Notes: generated by a model from the letters alone, not told the origin. A stretch of 49,940 bases of DNA from Natronosalvus hydrolyticus (GCA_025517525.1 JAOPJZ010000025.1:1-49940), one strand, 5' to 3'; positions 24,364 to 34,029 are shown, numbered from the stretch's first letter. Made by a program: numbers and translations.

Positions 24364-25353
24364 TCACTCCTCTTCGGTATCCCCCATCGACGTGCGGTTT
24401 GGGACGGAGCCCTCGGCAGCTACCTGTGGATGCTCTTGTGTACGTATCTGTGCAGTTCCACTGGTGTCGTCGAACACGTGGTGGGTGTGTGGATAGGCGA
24501 ATTCGATGCCCTCTTCGATAAACCGTTCGCGAATGTGACGTTGAACTGCTGAACGAACTACGGTCAGTTTGTATGGGTGTTTCACCCAGAACCGAACCTG
24601 CAATAACACTCCGTTGTCGGCGTATTCGAGGACGTCACACTTGGGTCCCGCAGCATACCGTGCACTGCCGATACGAATGTCCGGCCCGCCACTGATAACA
24701 TTCTCGACTTTACGAGTTGCCCGCTCGGCGACGTGAATTGCCCGCTCGAGGTCACTTTCGTAGGTAATTTCCATGCGGACGTTGACGCGGGTCCGTTCGT
24801 CCTCCGCAGAGTAGTTAATCACGTCTCGTGTATGGATTTCGGCGTTTGGAATCACGATGAAGGTGTTCTCGAGTGTAAAGATTTTCGTATACCGAATGGT
24901 GATGTCCTCGACGAAGCCGCGATGGCCTGCGTCGTCGACCTCGATCATATCGCCGATCTCGTATGGTCGGTCGGCAAGAATGAAAATGCCGTTGATAAGA
25001 CTGCCGACCAGCGGTGCCAGAACGATGGCGACGACGGCCGAAATAACGGTCACAGAGAGTAAGATTTCGTATCCGCCCAGGCCAAGGATATTGGCTGCGA
25101 CAAGGACGGCCATCGCGATGACTGAAAGCCGAACGCCACGAAGCACCGTTCTGGTCACGCTGGGTCGCTCGATGTGTTGAGCGACAGTTCGGCCGGCGAT
25201 CCGGACGAAGAGTTTCGAAACGTACCAGCCGATAAGAACGATGAGAATAGCCAACCCGAGATCGACAACGGGGCCGGGAATCGAACTGGGTAGAATCGAC
25301 CGGACCTCTTGCCCGATAGCGGATTCGTTGCCAGCCGTCACGTTGTCGGTCAT
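24364..25353 (-). CDS. MscS family mechanosensitive channel
   Basis: This 329-residue channel has three hydrophobic segments, with the pore-lining region near LAPLVGSLINGIFIL (about residue 120). It continues through the full MscS beta domain (RPYEIGDMIEVDDAGHRGFVEDI) and the C-terminal alpha/beta domain (NVRMEITYESDLERAI). It would release solutes on hypo-osmotic shock. ATG 25353 (MTDNVTAGNESAIG) is chosen; the upstream frame to 25452 would be a long hydrophilic arm over the divergent TrmB promoter. The C-terminal ~35 residues are low-complexity and disordered. Confidence 0.88.
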   Translation of the reverse strand: MTDNVTAGNESAIGQEVRSILPSSIPGPVVDLGLAILIVLIGWYVSKLFVRIAGRTVAQHIERPSVTRTVLRGVRLSVIAMAVLVAANILGLGGYEILLSVTVISAVVAIVLAPLVGSLINGIFILADRPYEIGDMIEVDDAGHRGFVEDITIRYTKIFTLENTFIVIPNAEIHTRDVINYSAEDERTRVNVRMEITYESDLERAIHVAERATRKVENVISGGPDIRIGSARYAAGPKCDVLEYADNGVLLQVRFWVKHPYKLTVVRSAVQRHIRERFIEEGIEFAYPHTHHVFDDTSGTAQIRTQEHPQVAAEGSVPNRTSMGDTEEE

Positions 25354-25490
25354 ACCCTCACTGTCTGGGCGATGGTGGTTAAGGGTTCTGACCGTCTCTG
25401 TCCGGTCGGTACCTGATAACTGTGTTCCATAACGGGATACTACTCGAAACATAATAAATGATTTAGCGATAGCTCCCTAACCGGTCATAT

Positions 25491-26552
25491 ATGGCAACAG
25501 ACGAGTTGCGTTCGACGGTCGAGCGCGTCGGTGATCGGTTCAATCTCGGCGAGTACGAGATTGATGCGTATCTGACGGTGCTTGCTCACGGGCAACTCAC
25601 CGCGAGCGAAATCGCTGATCGAACTGACATTCCACAACCACGGGTGTACGACACCGTTCGCAGTCTGAGTGACCGCGGACTGGTCGAACTTCGGGAATCG
25701 AGGCCAATGAAAATCGTCGCAATCGATCCTGGAGAAGCCTTCGACGACGTCCAGGACGCCCTGACGGAGATGATCGACGAACTCGAGGCACGGTACACGG
25801 CTCCCGCGAGAGAAACCGAAGCGGTCTCGCTCGTGAAATCCCGTTCGACTATCCTCCGCTATCTCGAGGAGATCATCGAGGGTGCTGAGTACGAATTAGC
25901 GCTCTCGCTGACGCCCGATCTCCTGGTTCGTTTTCGAGAGCAACTCGAGGCGGCGACGAAAAAGGACGTCAGTGTCGATCTGATCGTCACGCCAGCCTCG
26001 GAAGCTCCCAGTCCCGAAGAGTTCGATTACCTTTCGGTTGCGACGACTGCGCGGGCACGGCGAGGGATTACCACACCGGTGATCGCCGTTGCGGACGGAA
26101 ACTATTCGATGTATGCGACACAGAACGCGCTTCGGGACGACCAGGACCGATACGGCGTGATTTTCAATCGCTCGGCGCTCGGCTTCCTCGTATCCGGTTT
26201 CTTCGGCACGGTGTTGTGGACGACTGCGGAACGGACTCTCGGTGAAAACGGCGACGGCCGACCGTATCCTCGCAAGTACGCCTCTATTCGTCGGTGCGTC
26301 AAGGACCTGATCGAAGATGGCGGCGATGCCTACGCGACTATCGCCGGCAGGGACGTCGAACAGGGGGGTTCACGGGTCGTCCAGGGGCGCGTCATCGACG
26401 TCTCCTTCGAAATGAGTGAAGAAGTCGCCTCGATTACGCTCGAGACCGACAGCGGGACCGTGACCGTCGGTGGCCGTGTCGCCGCCCTTGAGGAAATCGA
26501 AGCGCACGAAATCCGTATCGGGAAGCACGAACCGCCGGCGCTCGAGGAATAA
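25491..26552 (+). CDS. TrmB family transcriptional regulator
   Basis: This 353-residue protein has a TrmB-type winged helix (residues 20-75: AYLTVLAHGQLTASEIADRT) and a PLD-like effector-binding region starting VSLVKSRSTILRYLEE. A C-terminal all-beta domain (residues 280-345) is likely the sugar-sensing module. Haloarchaeal TrmB regulators control sugar and gluconeogenic genes. It is divergent from mscS; the AT-rich intergenic region holds both promoters. Confidence 0.85.
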   Translation: MATDELRSTVERVGDRFNLGEYEIDAYLTVLAHGQLTASEIADRTDIPQPRVYDTVRSLSDRGLVELRESRPMKIVAIDPGEAFDDVQDALTEMIDELEARYTAPARETEAVSLVKSRSTILRYLEEIIEGAEYELALSLTPDLLVRFREQLEAATKKDVSVDLIVTPASEAPSPEEFDYLSVATTARARRGITTPVIAVADGNYSMYATQNALRDDQDRYGVIFNRSALGFLVSGFFGTVLWTTAERTLGENGDGRPYPRKYASIRRCVKDLIEDGGDAYATIAGRDVEQGGSRVVQGRVIDVSFEMSEEVASITLETDSGTVTVGGRVAALEEIEAHEIRIGKHEPPALEE

Positions 26553-26623
26553 GCACACCGAGTTCAATCCCGAACGCAAAAATGCGCCATCAGTGCAGTA
26601 AGCACCATCAGCACAGGAACAAA

Positions 26624-26630
26624 CTTATAC
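26624..26630 (+). promoter_or_regulatory. TATA box of the 47-residue zinc protein
   Basis: CTTATAC within AAACTTATACC is 25-31 bp before ATG 26655, consistent with a leaderless transcript and supporting this very short gene as real. Confidence 0.55.
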
Positions 26631-26654
26631 CAGAGTCGTCTCGACACACACTCA

Positions 26655-26798
26655 ATGCGCTATCCTGACGGTTCCTGTGGCGAGTGTGGTGAACGTCTGT
26701 TCGCTCATATCGATGGCGGCTTGCAGTGTCACAACTGCGGGCGCCGAAGGCCGGCAAGTGAAAGTGATCGGCCTGTTGCGGACCCCTCTCAGCATTGA
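26655..26798 (+). CDS. 47-residue zinc-ribbon microprotein
   Basis: The short ORF encodes a 47-residue protein with CGEC at residues 8-11 and CHNC at 25-28, giving two CxxC knuckles separated by 13 residues, plus an Arg-rich patch (GRRRP) and an acidic tail. It looks like the zinc-finger micro-proteins that are abundant in haloarchaea. A TATA box lies at the right distance. No other function is evident, and it is not obviously part of an operon. Confidence 0.72.
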   Translation: MRYPDGSCGECGERLFAHIDGGLQCHNCGRRRPASESDRPVADPSQH

Positions 26799-26880
26799 TG
26801 CAGATTTCACTCGAGCCACGAGTCATCGGTGAGTAAAATCGCAGGGTATTCAAACCACACCTGCATAGGTACGGGTGCGT

Positions 26881-26963
26881 GCGAGGGTAGCCAAGCGGCC
26901 AACGGCGGCGGACTCAAGATCCGCTCTCGTAGGAGTTCGTGGGTTCGATTCCCTCCCCTCGCA
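26881..26963 (+). tRNA. tRNA-Leu(CAA)
   Basis: Acceptor GCGAGGG (26881-26887) pairs with CCCTCGC (26956-26962); the discriminator is A26963. The anticodon arm GCGGA-CTCAAGA-TCCGC carries CAA. The long variable arm is CTCGTAGGAGTTC-like, as in class II. The T-arm is GTGGG-TTCGATT-CCCTC. No CCA is encoded. A 28-bp copy of its 3' end and flank lies at 27053-27080. Confidence 0.92.
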
Positions 26964-27218
26964 TCGTAGCACAGCGCATACACGCGCTGGGCGAGATGCA
27001 GGAGGGGTCGAATGACGCCGAGGTTCTGCGCTTCGCGCAGGTTCTCGGAGGTGGTTCGATTCCCTCCCCTCGCATCGTAGTGAGGCGCACACCGCGTCCA
27101 CCAAAGATGCAGAAGGTCCTACGCGGGATCTTCCCTCGCAAAGATTCTCCGGAACCTACGTCTCGAGAGGTAAATGGAGTCTATCGCGTACACGAGTGCA
27201 CGAGCGGTTGCTCCACGA
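26964..27218 (+). repeat. tRNA-Leu 3'-end duplication and trailer tandem unit
   Basis: The 28 bp from 26942 to 26969 (end of the tRNA plus TCGTAG) recur perfectly at 27053-27080, 111 bp downstream. AGATGCA also recurs at the same period (26994 and 27105), so the segment is a tandem duplication whose second unit has otherwise diverged. GGAGGGGTCGAATGA at 27001-27015 is a degenerate inverted copy of the T-arm, 38 nt after the tRNA end, and CTGCGC-TTC-GCGCAG (27026-27040) is a hairpin. A decayed third copy, GATCTTCCCTCGCA, is at 27127-27140. No credible gene is encoded. Confidence 0.8.
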
Positions 27219-30200
27219 TTACTGGAGACGCTTTCGGTAGTAAACTGACACGAACAGGAGGGCACCGAGCCCGAGCAGGATGCCGAATCCGGGGATGGTA
27301 TCTGCTTCTTCCGTCGAGTTTTCGGGTGGATGGTCCACCGAATGTTCCGATTCCTGTGGATTGGTTTCGTCACCGGACTGAGAGGCGTCCGTAGCTGATT
27401 CGCCGTCGAGAGCGTCCTGTTCATCGTCGTAGCCATCTGTTTGTGGACTGGTAGTTCCGTCGCCATCGTTCGTCTGTGGGGCGGTATTCGTTGCATCCGC
27501 CTCAGTCTGGTCGCCACTTGTCGTCTCAGGCTCGGAGTCGCCCTCACCCTTAGCGGGCTCGAGGGCCGCCGGATCGATAGCGATCACGTAGGTCCGCGGT
27601 CCATCAACGGAAAGCTCGAGCGTGTCGGCCGTATATTCGACCGTTCCCTGCGTCCATGTTTCCCTCGAGTGGTCGTATTCGTAGACAACGAGATCGTGAT
27701 GGGATGTTACTGGTGATCGAACGTCGTCGGGAACCGAGAACGACACGGTTGTCGATCTGACCGTTTGCCAGTCCCCGTCCGCATCGAACGAGCCAACAGC
27801 GATGCGGTGTTCTGCCGATATTCCTGACTGTTCGTGGAGGGATTCGAGCGGCGCGTCCTGTAGCTCGGCGGGAGAGAGGGTGTATGCAAACCGTGACCGA
27901 TCCCGGTCTACTGTCACACTGATGTGGGTGATGGCGAGTCCGTCAGCAACGACCTCGGAAAGTTCCACATCGGCCGTCGCGTCACTGTTTGCGTTATCAC
28001 CGGTGACGACCACCGAACCGTCCCCTATCTGGGTTGCGGAGATGGTGAACGGTGCTGGTGGAGAGGGTGGGGCGGGCGGTGGGGTGGACGATCCACTTTC
28101 TTCATCAGTTCCGTTATCGTCGGTTTGGGCTGACTCGAGCGTCACCGTGAGCGCAGTCCGGTTGTCGACCGTTGGTGTACGAACAACGGTGTCGTTGACG
28201 AACGTGTCTCCCGAGGGAGGAGTGACCTCGAGCGTCACCGAGCCGTTGACAGCGACGCCAGCGGCGTTTCCGTGCGGTCCTTGCCAGTAGCCCTCGCCGT
28301 CGGTTGTGCTTTCGAACCTGACTGGCGGGCCATCGAGCGTCGACGTATTCGCTGGAGTGAACGCGACGGTCGCGTTGGGAATGGGATCGCCCTGGGTGTC
28401 TAGTACCTGTACGCGCAATTCATGTCCCGAAAGGGTGTGCGAACCGAGTTCGGTGTCGTACGAAATGGGGCTGGTCAGGAGTGTACTGGCGTGTGGATAC
28501 GCCACGTTGTCGCCATCCTGTACGTACACAATGTTCGTCGACTCGTTTCGAGCCGTTGCTACTTCGAACGTTCCGTTTCGGACTGGCTGGGTGTCCTGCC
28601 AGGTTGTATTGGCGGGGTGCACGTATGCAGTACCGTTTTCTGCCGGTTCGACCGCCCCAGAAACAGTGACAATCTCGCCATCGATGACGAGCACCCGTCT
28701 CTCGAGTGACGTCGTATTCCCACCGAGGTCGGTGATAGTCACACTTGGACTCACGTGCCCGTCCGTGGAGAACGTGTGCGTGGCGTTCCACTGGTCATCT
28801 GGCTGGTGGTCCGGACGATTCCACTCCGTCTCGAGAATGTGTGATTCATCAGCGATGCCGATAATTGAAAACGGGGTTGCCTGCTCGGTCGTGGTCCACC
28901 GTGACCCATCGAGACGTGCGTTTGCTGTCGGATCCTCGAACATCAGGTGGACCGTCACTTCCTGCTGATCGTCTGCTGCCCACGTCACAGCGGTATCGGT
29001 GGAAACGTTTTCGACGCTGAACTCGAGGTCGGCGTCATCCGCCGCCCAGGCGAGGAGTGCGTCGGACTGGCTTCCGGCCCCGCCAAACGTACCGTCGCTG
29101 GTCACACTCGAAATCGACTCGTTTGCGCCCTCGACGTCAATTGTCAACCCGTCCGGTGCCGGATTACCGTTGATCACCACGGTCCCGTTGTACCGCGCCG
29201 GCAACGTATCGACGACCGTCGTGGCAGTCGTCCTGGCCGGTTCGTCACCCATCGACAGCTCGAGTTGTACTGCACCCTCGGCGTCGCCGTCGGTTTCGAG
29301 ACGTACCTCGGTAGCTGTAGCGATGTCGGTCGACTCGAGTGCAATCGACTCTCCGATTGAACGGGCTTCCCCATCGACGAACAGCGTCGTCTTATTCGGA
29401 TCGATGGCTTCTGCCTCGAGATCGGTCGAGTCTGCAACCAGATCGACGGTTAGATTGCCGGTCGTTGCGACGTCCACCGTAGCCCTGAGCGTGTCTCCGG
29501 CTTTTGTGTACCGGTCGAAGCTGTCGTCGACGGTAACCTGGTCTGTTGCGGAGACGTAACTGACCGCGTTTGCCAGAATCAGGTCAGCCTCGGCCGTGAA
29601 GTCCTCATTGCCGACGAAATCCGATCGGCCGAGCGAACTCGCGAGTACGGTTTGCCCATCGTCATCGACGGCTAGCGCCGGCCCAACTCGACTGTCGTTT
29701 GCGTGTCCGACCTGTGCAATGGGAGTGAACGGGGAATGTCCGAACCAACTGTGATCGGCGTACTCGGGTGTATAGATCTCGAAGGTTTCGTCGCTACTTC
29801 GATCAGGGACGATTGGATGTCTCTTCTCTACGGTATAGGTGATCGGCCCTTCAGTGCCGTCAGTTTGCCAGTCGTCTTCGTGTGTCGTCTCGGGATCTCC
29901 GGTAACGGTACTGTACGCCGGAATCCCATTGGAGTTGTCACCCCACTGATCGAGATAGACGACGCCGATATCGGCTGATTCCGTTGCATTGACGTACGCC
30001 TCGGCATTTTCGCTCTCGAGTCGCTGAACGACGTGTGCGTCCGCCTCACTGTCGCCCGATACCACGGCATCGCTCGTGGCCACGGTTACCACGGCATTTG
30101 GCGGCATCGAATTTTCCAGTGCGCTAGCGACTGTATCTCCGTGTACACCATCATCGACGACGGTAACGTGATGGAGTTGCGGCCATATCTTCGTTGAGCC

Positions 30201-32423
30201 GGACGCACGCGTCACTGTCGTGTTCGCTCCCGAAACCGTGTGGTTCAGTTCGAGCGTTGCTGCTTCCGTTGCGGACGCGTTGGCGACGACGCTCACAGTT
30301 ACCTCGCCGCTATAGGTATCGAACTCGAGGGGTTCACTCTCGTTGATCGGAACACCATCGACTGCGAAAGCGACGTCCGTCGGGGCGGTGTCTGTCCCAG
30401 GAGTTGTCGCTGAAACGGTGTATGATTCGAGTCCGGCAACCTCGAGGACGACGTCGAATTGACTCCCACTTTCGACTCGGTCGGGTTGTGATCGAACCAC
30501 GGCTGCGTCAACCGTTTCCTCGAGCGTGAACGGTTGGGTCGTTATTCCTGACTCGACAGTAACCGTTTCCGTGGTCGTGACGTAGCCAAAGCCTTCTGCG
30601 GTCACGTTGTAGGTACCGGGCTCGGCGGACAACTCGTAGGTGCCATCGTCAGCTGTTTCGGTCGTGACACCCGTCTCGAGGGTGACGGTGACGTCGGAAA
30701 TCGGTGTGCCGTCCGTGTCGGTGATAGTCCCGTTGATACCCCCATCCGGCGCAACTGCTTCGACTGCCTTCGAGGCGTTGATAATCCCGTTCCCGTAGCG
30801 AGTGTCCGGTTCTGTAGGCGCATCCTCGGGTTTCCAGGCGGAGTCGACCAGCGCAGATTCGATTGTTTCCGGCCCGGGGTCGCCAGCGACAGCAATCATC
30901 AGCGCGGCGGTTCCTGCGACGTGTGGTGTCGCCATACTGGTTCCCGATTTGTGGTCGTATCCGCCGCCAGGGACGGCACTTTTGGTACTTACGCCCGGTG
31001 CGGCGACGTCAGGGACGATGTACGATGCTGGCCACTCGTCCGGTGCATCGTCACCCCAGACATCGTCGGTGTCAATCTCCTCGCCGCTCGAGAAAGTGGC
31101 AATCTCAGCGTTGCTGTCCGACGCGCCGATAGCCATCCCGTCGTAGCTGTTCCCGGGCGAACCGGAGACGCCGTCACCCGAGTTCCCGGAGGCTGAGATA
31201 ACGACGGTCCCGGCGGCTTCGGCGTTTCGAATCGGCTCGATAAACTCTTCGTGATACCCGTCCGCACCGAGGCTCATCGCGATGACGTCGGCATCTTCCT
31301 CGACGGCCCACTCCATGCCGGCAATTATCTGTGCATACGTCCCACTCCCCTCATTGAGAACCAGGCCATGCAGCAGGTCGGCTTCGGGCGCAACCCCGAT
31401 GTATTCGCCCGAGGCGTTGCCGCCTGCGACCGTACCACTGACGTGTGTCCCGTGGGTTCCGGAATCGTACGGTTCGGAGTCGGCAACGAGCTGTCCGTAG
31501 CTGTCAAATTCCGCCCAGCCACCCGGATACCTTGGATCGGCGTCATCGTCCGTATACAGGCCGATGTCGGGATGTGATGGGTCAACGCCGGTGTCGAGTA
31601 CGGCGACCTTCGCACCAGCTCCCTTCGTTCCGTACGTCCCCCAGACCGCTGGCGCGTCGATCTGTTCGAGCCCGTACGTCGTCTCGTAGCCGTGACTCGT
31701 GGTTGATATCCCTCTAGAATGGACGGATATTCCGTCGAGCGTCTGCGACGTGCTCACTGTCTCCAATTTGGGCTGGTTCGACCCGGCAGCCAGCTGGGCC
31801 GTATCGAGCAGTTGCACCTCGAGGTTGTCGTGAACGTCGATGACGTGGTCAATACGCGTCAGTGCTTTTATCGGAACCCGGTCGGTGTCTACCTCAAGCA
31901 CCACCGCATTGGTGAGCCAGAACTGATTCGTCACCGATACTCCCTCGTGGGAATCAACGAAGCCGAGCAACGGTTGCTGGGAACGCTTCGCGTGGGTCTC
32001 GAGTTGTGCCTGTAGCCGTCCACTCGACGCTGTATCGAGCGTGCCTGGCTCGATACGCTCGAGTTGTACGACGACGTCGATGGTACCGTTCGTTTCCAGC
32101 AGTGCTGAATCGACGCTCGAACTCGAGGGTAAACCGTGACTGGATGGTCCGTCGTCACTCATACTCAGCGATCGATGCCGCTCACGAGGCGCTTGCTCGC
32201 TGGCCACAGAAATTCGCTCTATCGGATGGTATTTTCCAGGTGCTGCGTGGTGGGTCGGCTCGATAGTATGATACTCCGCAGCAGTGGGTGTTTGGGCCAG
32301 TTCGGCGGCCGAAACCGCACTATTACTCCCTGTAGCGTCGATACCAATCGGAGAGATCAGTAAACCGGCCGAAAGAAGAAGAACGAACGTAATGATACGT
32401 ATATTATGTATATGCACTTTCAA
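27219..32423 (-). CDS. Giant surface subtilisin-like (S8) protease, PGF-CTERM
   Basis: This 1734-residue protein has an N-terminal signal-like helix (residues 10-30), a propeptide-like region (100-215) and an S8 peptidase domain. The catalytic triad is Asp277 (LDTGVD), His327 (HGTHVSG) and Ser496 (SGTSMATP). A carboxypeptidase-regulatory-like beta domain follows (about 560-640), then a glutamine-amidotransferase-like fold (about 750-955) and further beta repeats. A PGF-pre-PGF-type domain is at about 1455-1620. An acidic Thr/Glu stalk leads to the C-terminal PGF plus membrane helix (1709-1734), the archaeosortase ArtA signal. It is thus a lipid-anchored surface protease. The only in-frame starts are TTG 32423 and GTG 32417. 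Confidence 0.88.
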   Translation of the reverse strand: MKVHIHNIRIITFVLLLSAGLLISPIGIDATGSNSAVSAAELAQTPTAAEYHTIEPTHHAAPGKYHPIERISVASEQAPRERHRSLSMSDDGPSSHGLPSSSSVDSALLETNGTIDVVVQLERIEPGTLDTASSGRLQAQLETHAKRSQQPLLGFVDSHEGVSVTNQFWLTNAVVLEVDTDRVPIKALTRIDHVIDVHDNLEVQLLDTAQLAAGSNQPKLETVSTSQTLDGISVHSRGISTTSHGYETTYGLEQIDAPAVWGTYGTKGAGAKVAVLDTGVDPSHPDIGLYTDDDADPRYPGGWAEFDSYGQLVADSEPYDSGTHGTHVSGTVAGGNASGEYIGVAPEADLLHGLVLNEGSGTYAQIIAGMEWAVEEDADVIAMSLGADGYHEEFIEPIRNAEAAGTVVISASGNSGDGVSGSPGNSYDGMAIGASDSNAEIATFSSGEEIDTDDVWGDDAPDEWPASYIVPDVAAPGVSTKSAVPGGGYDHKSGTSMATPHVAGTAALMIAVAGDPGPETIESALVDSAWKPEDAPTEPDTRYGNGIINASKAVEAVAPDGGINGTITDTDGTPISDVTVTLETGVTTETADDGTYELSAEPGTYNVTAEGFGYVTTTETVTVESGITTQPFTLEETVDAAVVRSQPDRVESGSQFDVVLEVAGLESYTVSATTPGTDTAPTDVAFAVDGVPINESEPLEFDTYSGEVTVSVVANASATEAATLELNHTVSGANTTVTRASGSTKIWPQLHHVTVVDDGVHGDTVASALENSMPPNAVVTVATSDAVVSGDSEADAHVVQRLESENAEAYVNATESADIGVVYLDQWGDNSNGIPAYSTVTGDPETTHEDDWQTDGTEGPITYTVEKRHPIVPDRSSDETFEIYTPEYADHSWFGHSPFTPIAQVGHANDSRVGPALAVDDDGQTVLASSLGRSDFVGNEDFTAEADLILANAVSYVSATDQVTVDDSFDRYTKAGDTLRATVDVATTGNLTVDLVADSTDLEAEAIDPNKTTLFVDGEARSIGESIALESTDIATATEVRLETDGDAEGAVQLELSMGDEPARTTATTVVDTLPARYNGTVVINGNPAPDGLTIDVEGANESISSVTSDGTFGGAGSQSDALLAWAADDADLEFSVENVSTDTAVTWAADDQQEVTVHLMFEDPTANARLDGSRWTTTEQATPFSIIGIADESHILETEWNRPDHQPDDQWNATHTFSTDGHVSPSVTITDLGGNTTSLERRVLVIDGEIVTVSGAVEPAENGTAYVHPANTTWQDTQPVRNGTFEVATARNESTNIVYVQDGDNVAYPHASTLLTSPISYDTELGSHTLSGHELRVQVLDTQGDPIPNATVAFTPANTSTLDGPPVRFESTTDGEGYWQGPHGNAAGVAVNGSVTLEVTPPSGDTFVNDTVVRTPTVDNRTALTVTLESAQTDDNGTDEESGSSTPPPAPPSPPAPFTISATQIGDGSVVVTGDNANSDATADVELSEVVADGLAITHISVTVDRDRSRFAYTLSPAELQDAPLESLHEQSGISAEHRIAVGSFDADGDWQTVRSTTVSFSVPDDVRSPVTSHHDLVVYEYDHSRETWTQGTVEYTADTLELSVDGPRTYVIAIDPAALEPAKGEGDSEPETTSGDQTEADATNTAPQTNDGDGTTSPQTDGYDDEQDALDGESATDASQSGDETNPQESEHSVDHPPENSTEEADTIPGFGILLGLGALLFVSVYYRKRLQ

Positions 32424-32602
32424 TCCCTTTGGATAGTCGTTTGTACCGGAGTGTGTGGCAAATTGATAAAGAGATTTTGGCTGCCAGTATTGTCATTTAT
32501 ATGGTTAAAATAGCTACATCGCTGCCATTTCTGAGGTATTCCCGACCACCACCGCTATTCAAACCGCCATCTCTTTGCACGGTGGGTCGCCGAATAGCAT
32601 CA

Positions 32603-33424
32603 ATGGCAGTTCACGACGCGAGCCCTGAACCGGGGACACCGGAGCACCGTTCGATGGCGGCTGCTCGAGCGGCACAGGCCGGTGCTGCGGTTGCACTGGA
32701 GGGATTCCGAACGGAAATTCCGGTCGAGACGAAAGGTGGAAAAACCGACGTCGTCACGCAGGCTGACCGTGACGCCCAGCGAGCCGTAATTGAAGTGCTC
32801 CGGGAGTGGTATCCGGAGGACCCGGTCGTCGGCGAGGAAGACGACGAGCGAAAAACCGTTCCAGCGGAGGGGCCGGCATGGATCATCGACCCCATCGACG
32901 GGACCAGCAACTTCGTCAGGGGGATGCGTACCTTCGGGACCGCTGTCGCCGCCGTCATGGACGGCGAACCCGTTGGGTCGGCAGTCGTGTTACCGGCGCT
33001 GGGAGATACGTATCGTGCGAGCCCGTCCGGCGTGACGAGAAACGGCGACCCGATTTCGGTGAGCGAGCGAACGGACCCGGAAACCTGTGCGGTCTGTCCA
33101 ACGATCTGGTGGGATTTCGACGAACGTGATCAGTATGCCCGTGCTGCTCGAGCTATCGTCGAACGCTTTGGCGACTTACGTCGCTTCGGGTGTGCACAGG
33201 CAGTGTTGTCGAACGTTGCCGAAGGGGCACTCGATGGCGTGCTCACGAACGTACGGGCGAATCCGTGGGACTCCGTCGCCGGTGTTCACCTCGTGCGGTC
33301 GGCTGGTGGCACGGTGACCGACCTCGAGGGCAACCCCTGGCGATACGATTCAACAGGCCTCGTCGTCTCCAACGGGGAAATACACGAAGACGTGCTGGCT
33401 GCTGCCCAGGCTATCGACGGGTGA
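32603..33424 (+). CDS. Inositol monophosphatase family phosphatase
   Basis: This 273-residue protein has the IMPase/FBPase metal motifs: VGEEDDERK, IIDPIDGTSNFVRG (about residues 95-108) and WDSVAGVHLVRSAGG. These lithium-sensitive phosphatases act on inositol phosphates, fructose 1,6-bisphosphate or NADP. ATG 32603 starts the protein; the frame is open upstream to 32429 but through AT-rich promoter sequence. Confidence 0.85.
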   Translation: MAVHDASPEPGTPEHRSMAAARAAQAGAAVALEGFRTEIPVETKGGKTDVVTQADRDAQRAVIEVLREWYPEDPVVGEEDDERKTVPAEGPAWIIDPIDGTSNFVRGMRTFGTAVAAVMDGEPVGSAVVLPALGDTYRASPSGVTRNGDPISVSERTDPETCAVCPTIWWDFDERDQYARAARAIVERFGDLRRFGCAQAVLSNVAEGALDGVLTNVRANPWDSVAGVHLVRSAGGTVTDLEGNPWRYDSTGLVVSNGEIHEDVLAAAQAIDG

Positions 33425-33552
33425 TAGGGTCCGTTGCAGTTTACCGTCACTCGAGGTGAGTTCTTCGGACAGGAGCGCTGTAACGCAAAGCGTTGCCGGG
33501 CGGCGGCGGGTGAGTACAGAAGTATTTTGAGGGGTCTCCACGCAGAACCGAT

Positions 33553-34029
33553 ATGGAACTCGATGACACGGACCGGGAAATTCTTCGATTGCTCCAGGAA
33601 AACGCTCGGACGCCGTTTAGCGAAATCGCCAGACAGATCGAGATGTCGAGTGCGACGGTCCACGACCGGGTCAATCGAATGGAGTCTGCCGGTGTCATTA
33701 CGGGCTATCACACCCAGGTCGATCCGAAAGCAATCGGTCTCGGTATCTCTGCAATCGTCGGATTACGTGTCGAACAGGGTCGCGAGCAGGATACGCTCGA
33801 CCGACTAACCGACATTCCTGGTGTGCAGGAGGTCCATCTCACGACCGGCGAGTGGGACGTCATGATGCGCGTCTATGCCGACGATGCCGACGCGTTGCGT
33901 GAACTCATGTTCGATCAGATCGCCCAGATGGATGGATTCTCACGCTCACAGACGATGGTTATTCTCGGGACGACCTACGAGAACGAGGTGTTACCGGTCG
34001 AAACGGACGACGAATCGTTCGAAGCCTGA
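33553..34029 (+). CDS. Lrp/AsnC family transcriptional regulator
   Basis: This 158-residue protein has an N-terminal winged helix (LDDTDREILRLLQENARTPF) and an ASNC/RAM effector domain (SAIVGLRVEQGREQDTLDRL). It probably senses amino acids or related ligands and binds as an octamer. It starts at ATG 33553. The IMPase lies immediately upstream on the same strand but 128 bp away, so cotranscription is uncertain. Confidence 0.87.
   Translation: MELDDTDREILRLLQENARTPFSEIARQIEMSSATVHDRVNRMESAGVITGYHTQVDPKAIGLGISAIVGLRVEQGREQDTLDRLTDIPGVQEVHLTTGEWDVMMRVYADDADALRELMFDQIAQMDGFSRSQTMVILGTTYENEVLPVETDDESFEA

Noticed and set aside
24301..24552. Plus-strand 83-residue ORF with Cys and hydrophobic stretches
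   Set aside because: It is a shadow of the mscS 3' end on the other strand.
26914..27141. Minus-strand ORF with repeated GEGIEPP-type peptide across the tRNA-Leu trailer
   Set aside because: It is the translation of the tRNA 3' end and its copies; such peptides are a known artefact of reading tRNA genes on the wrong strand.
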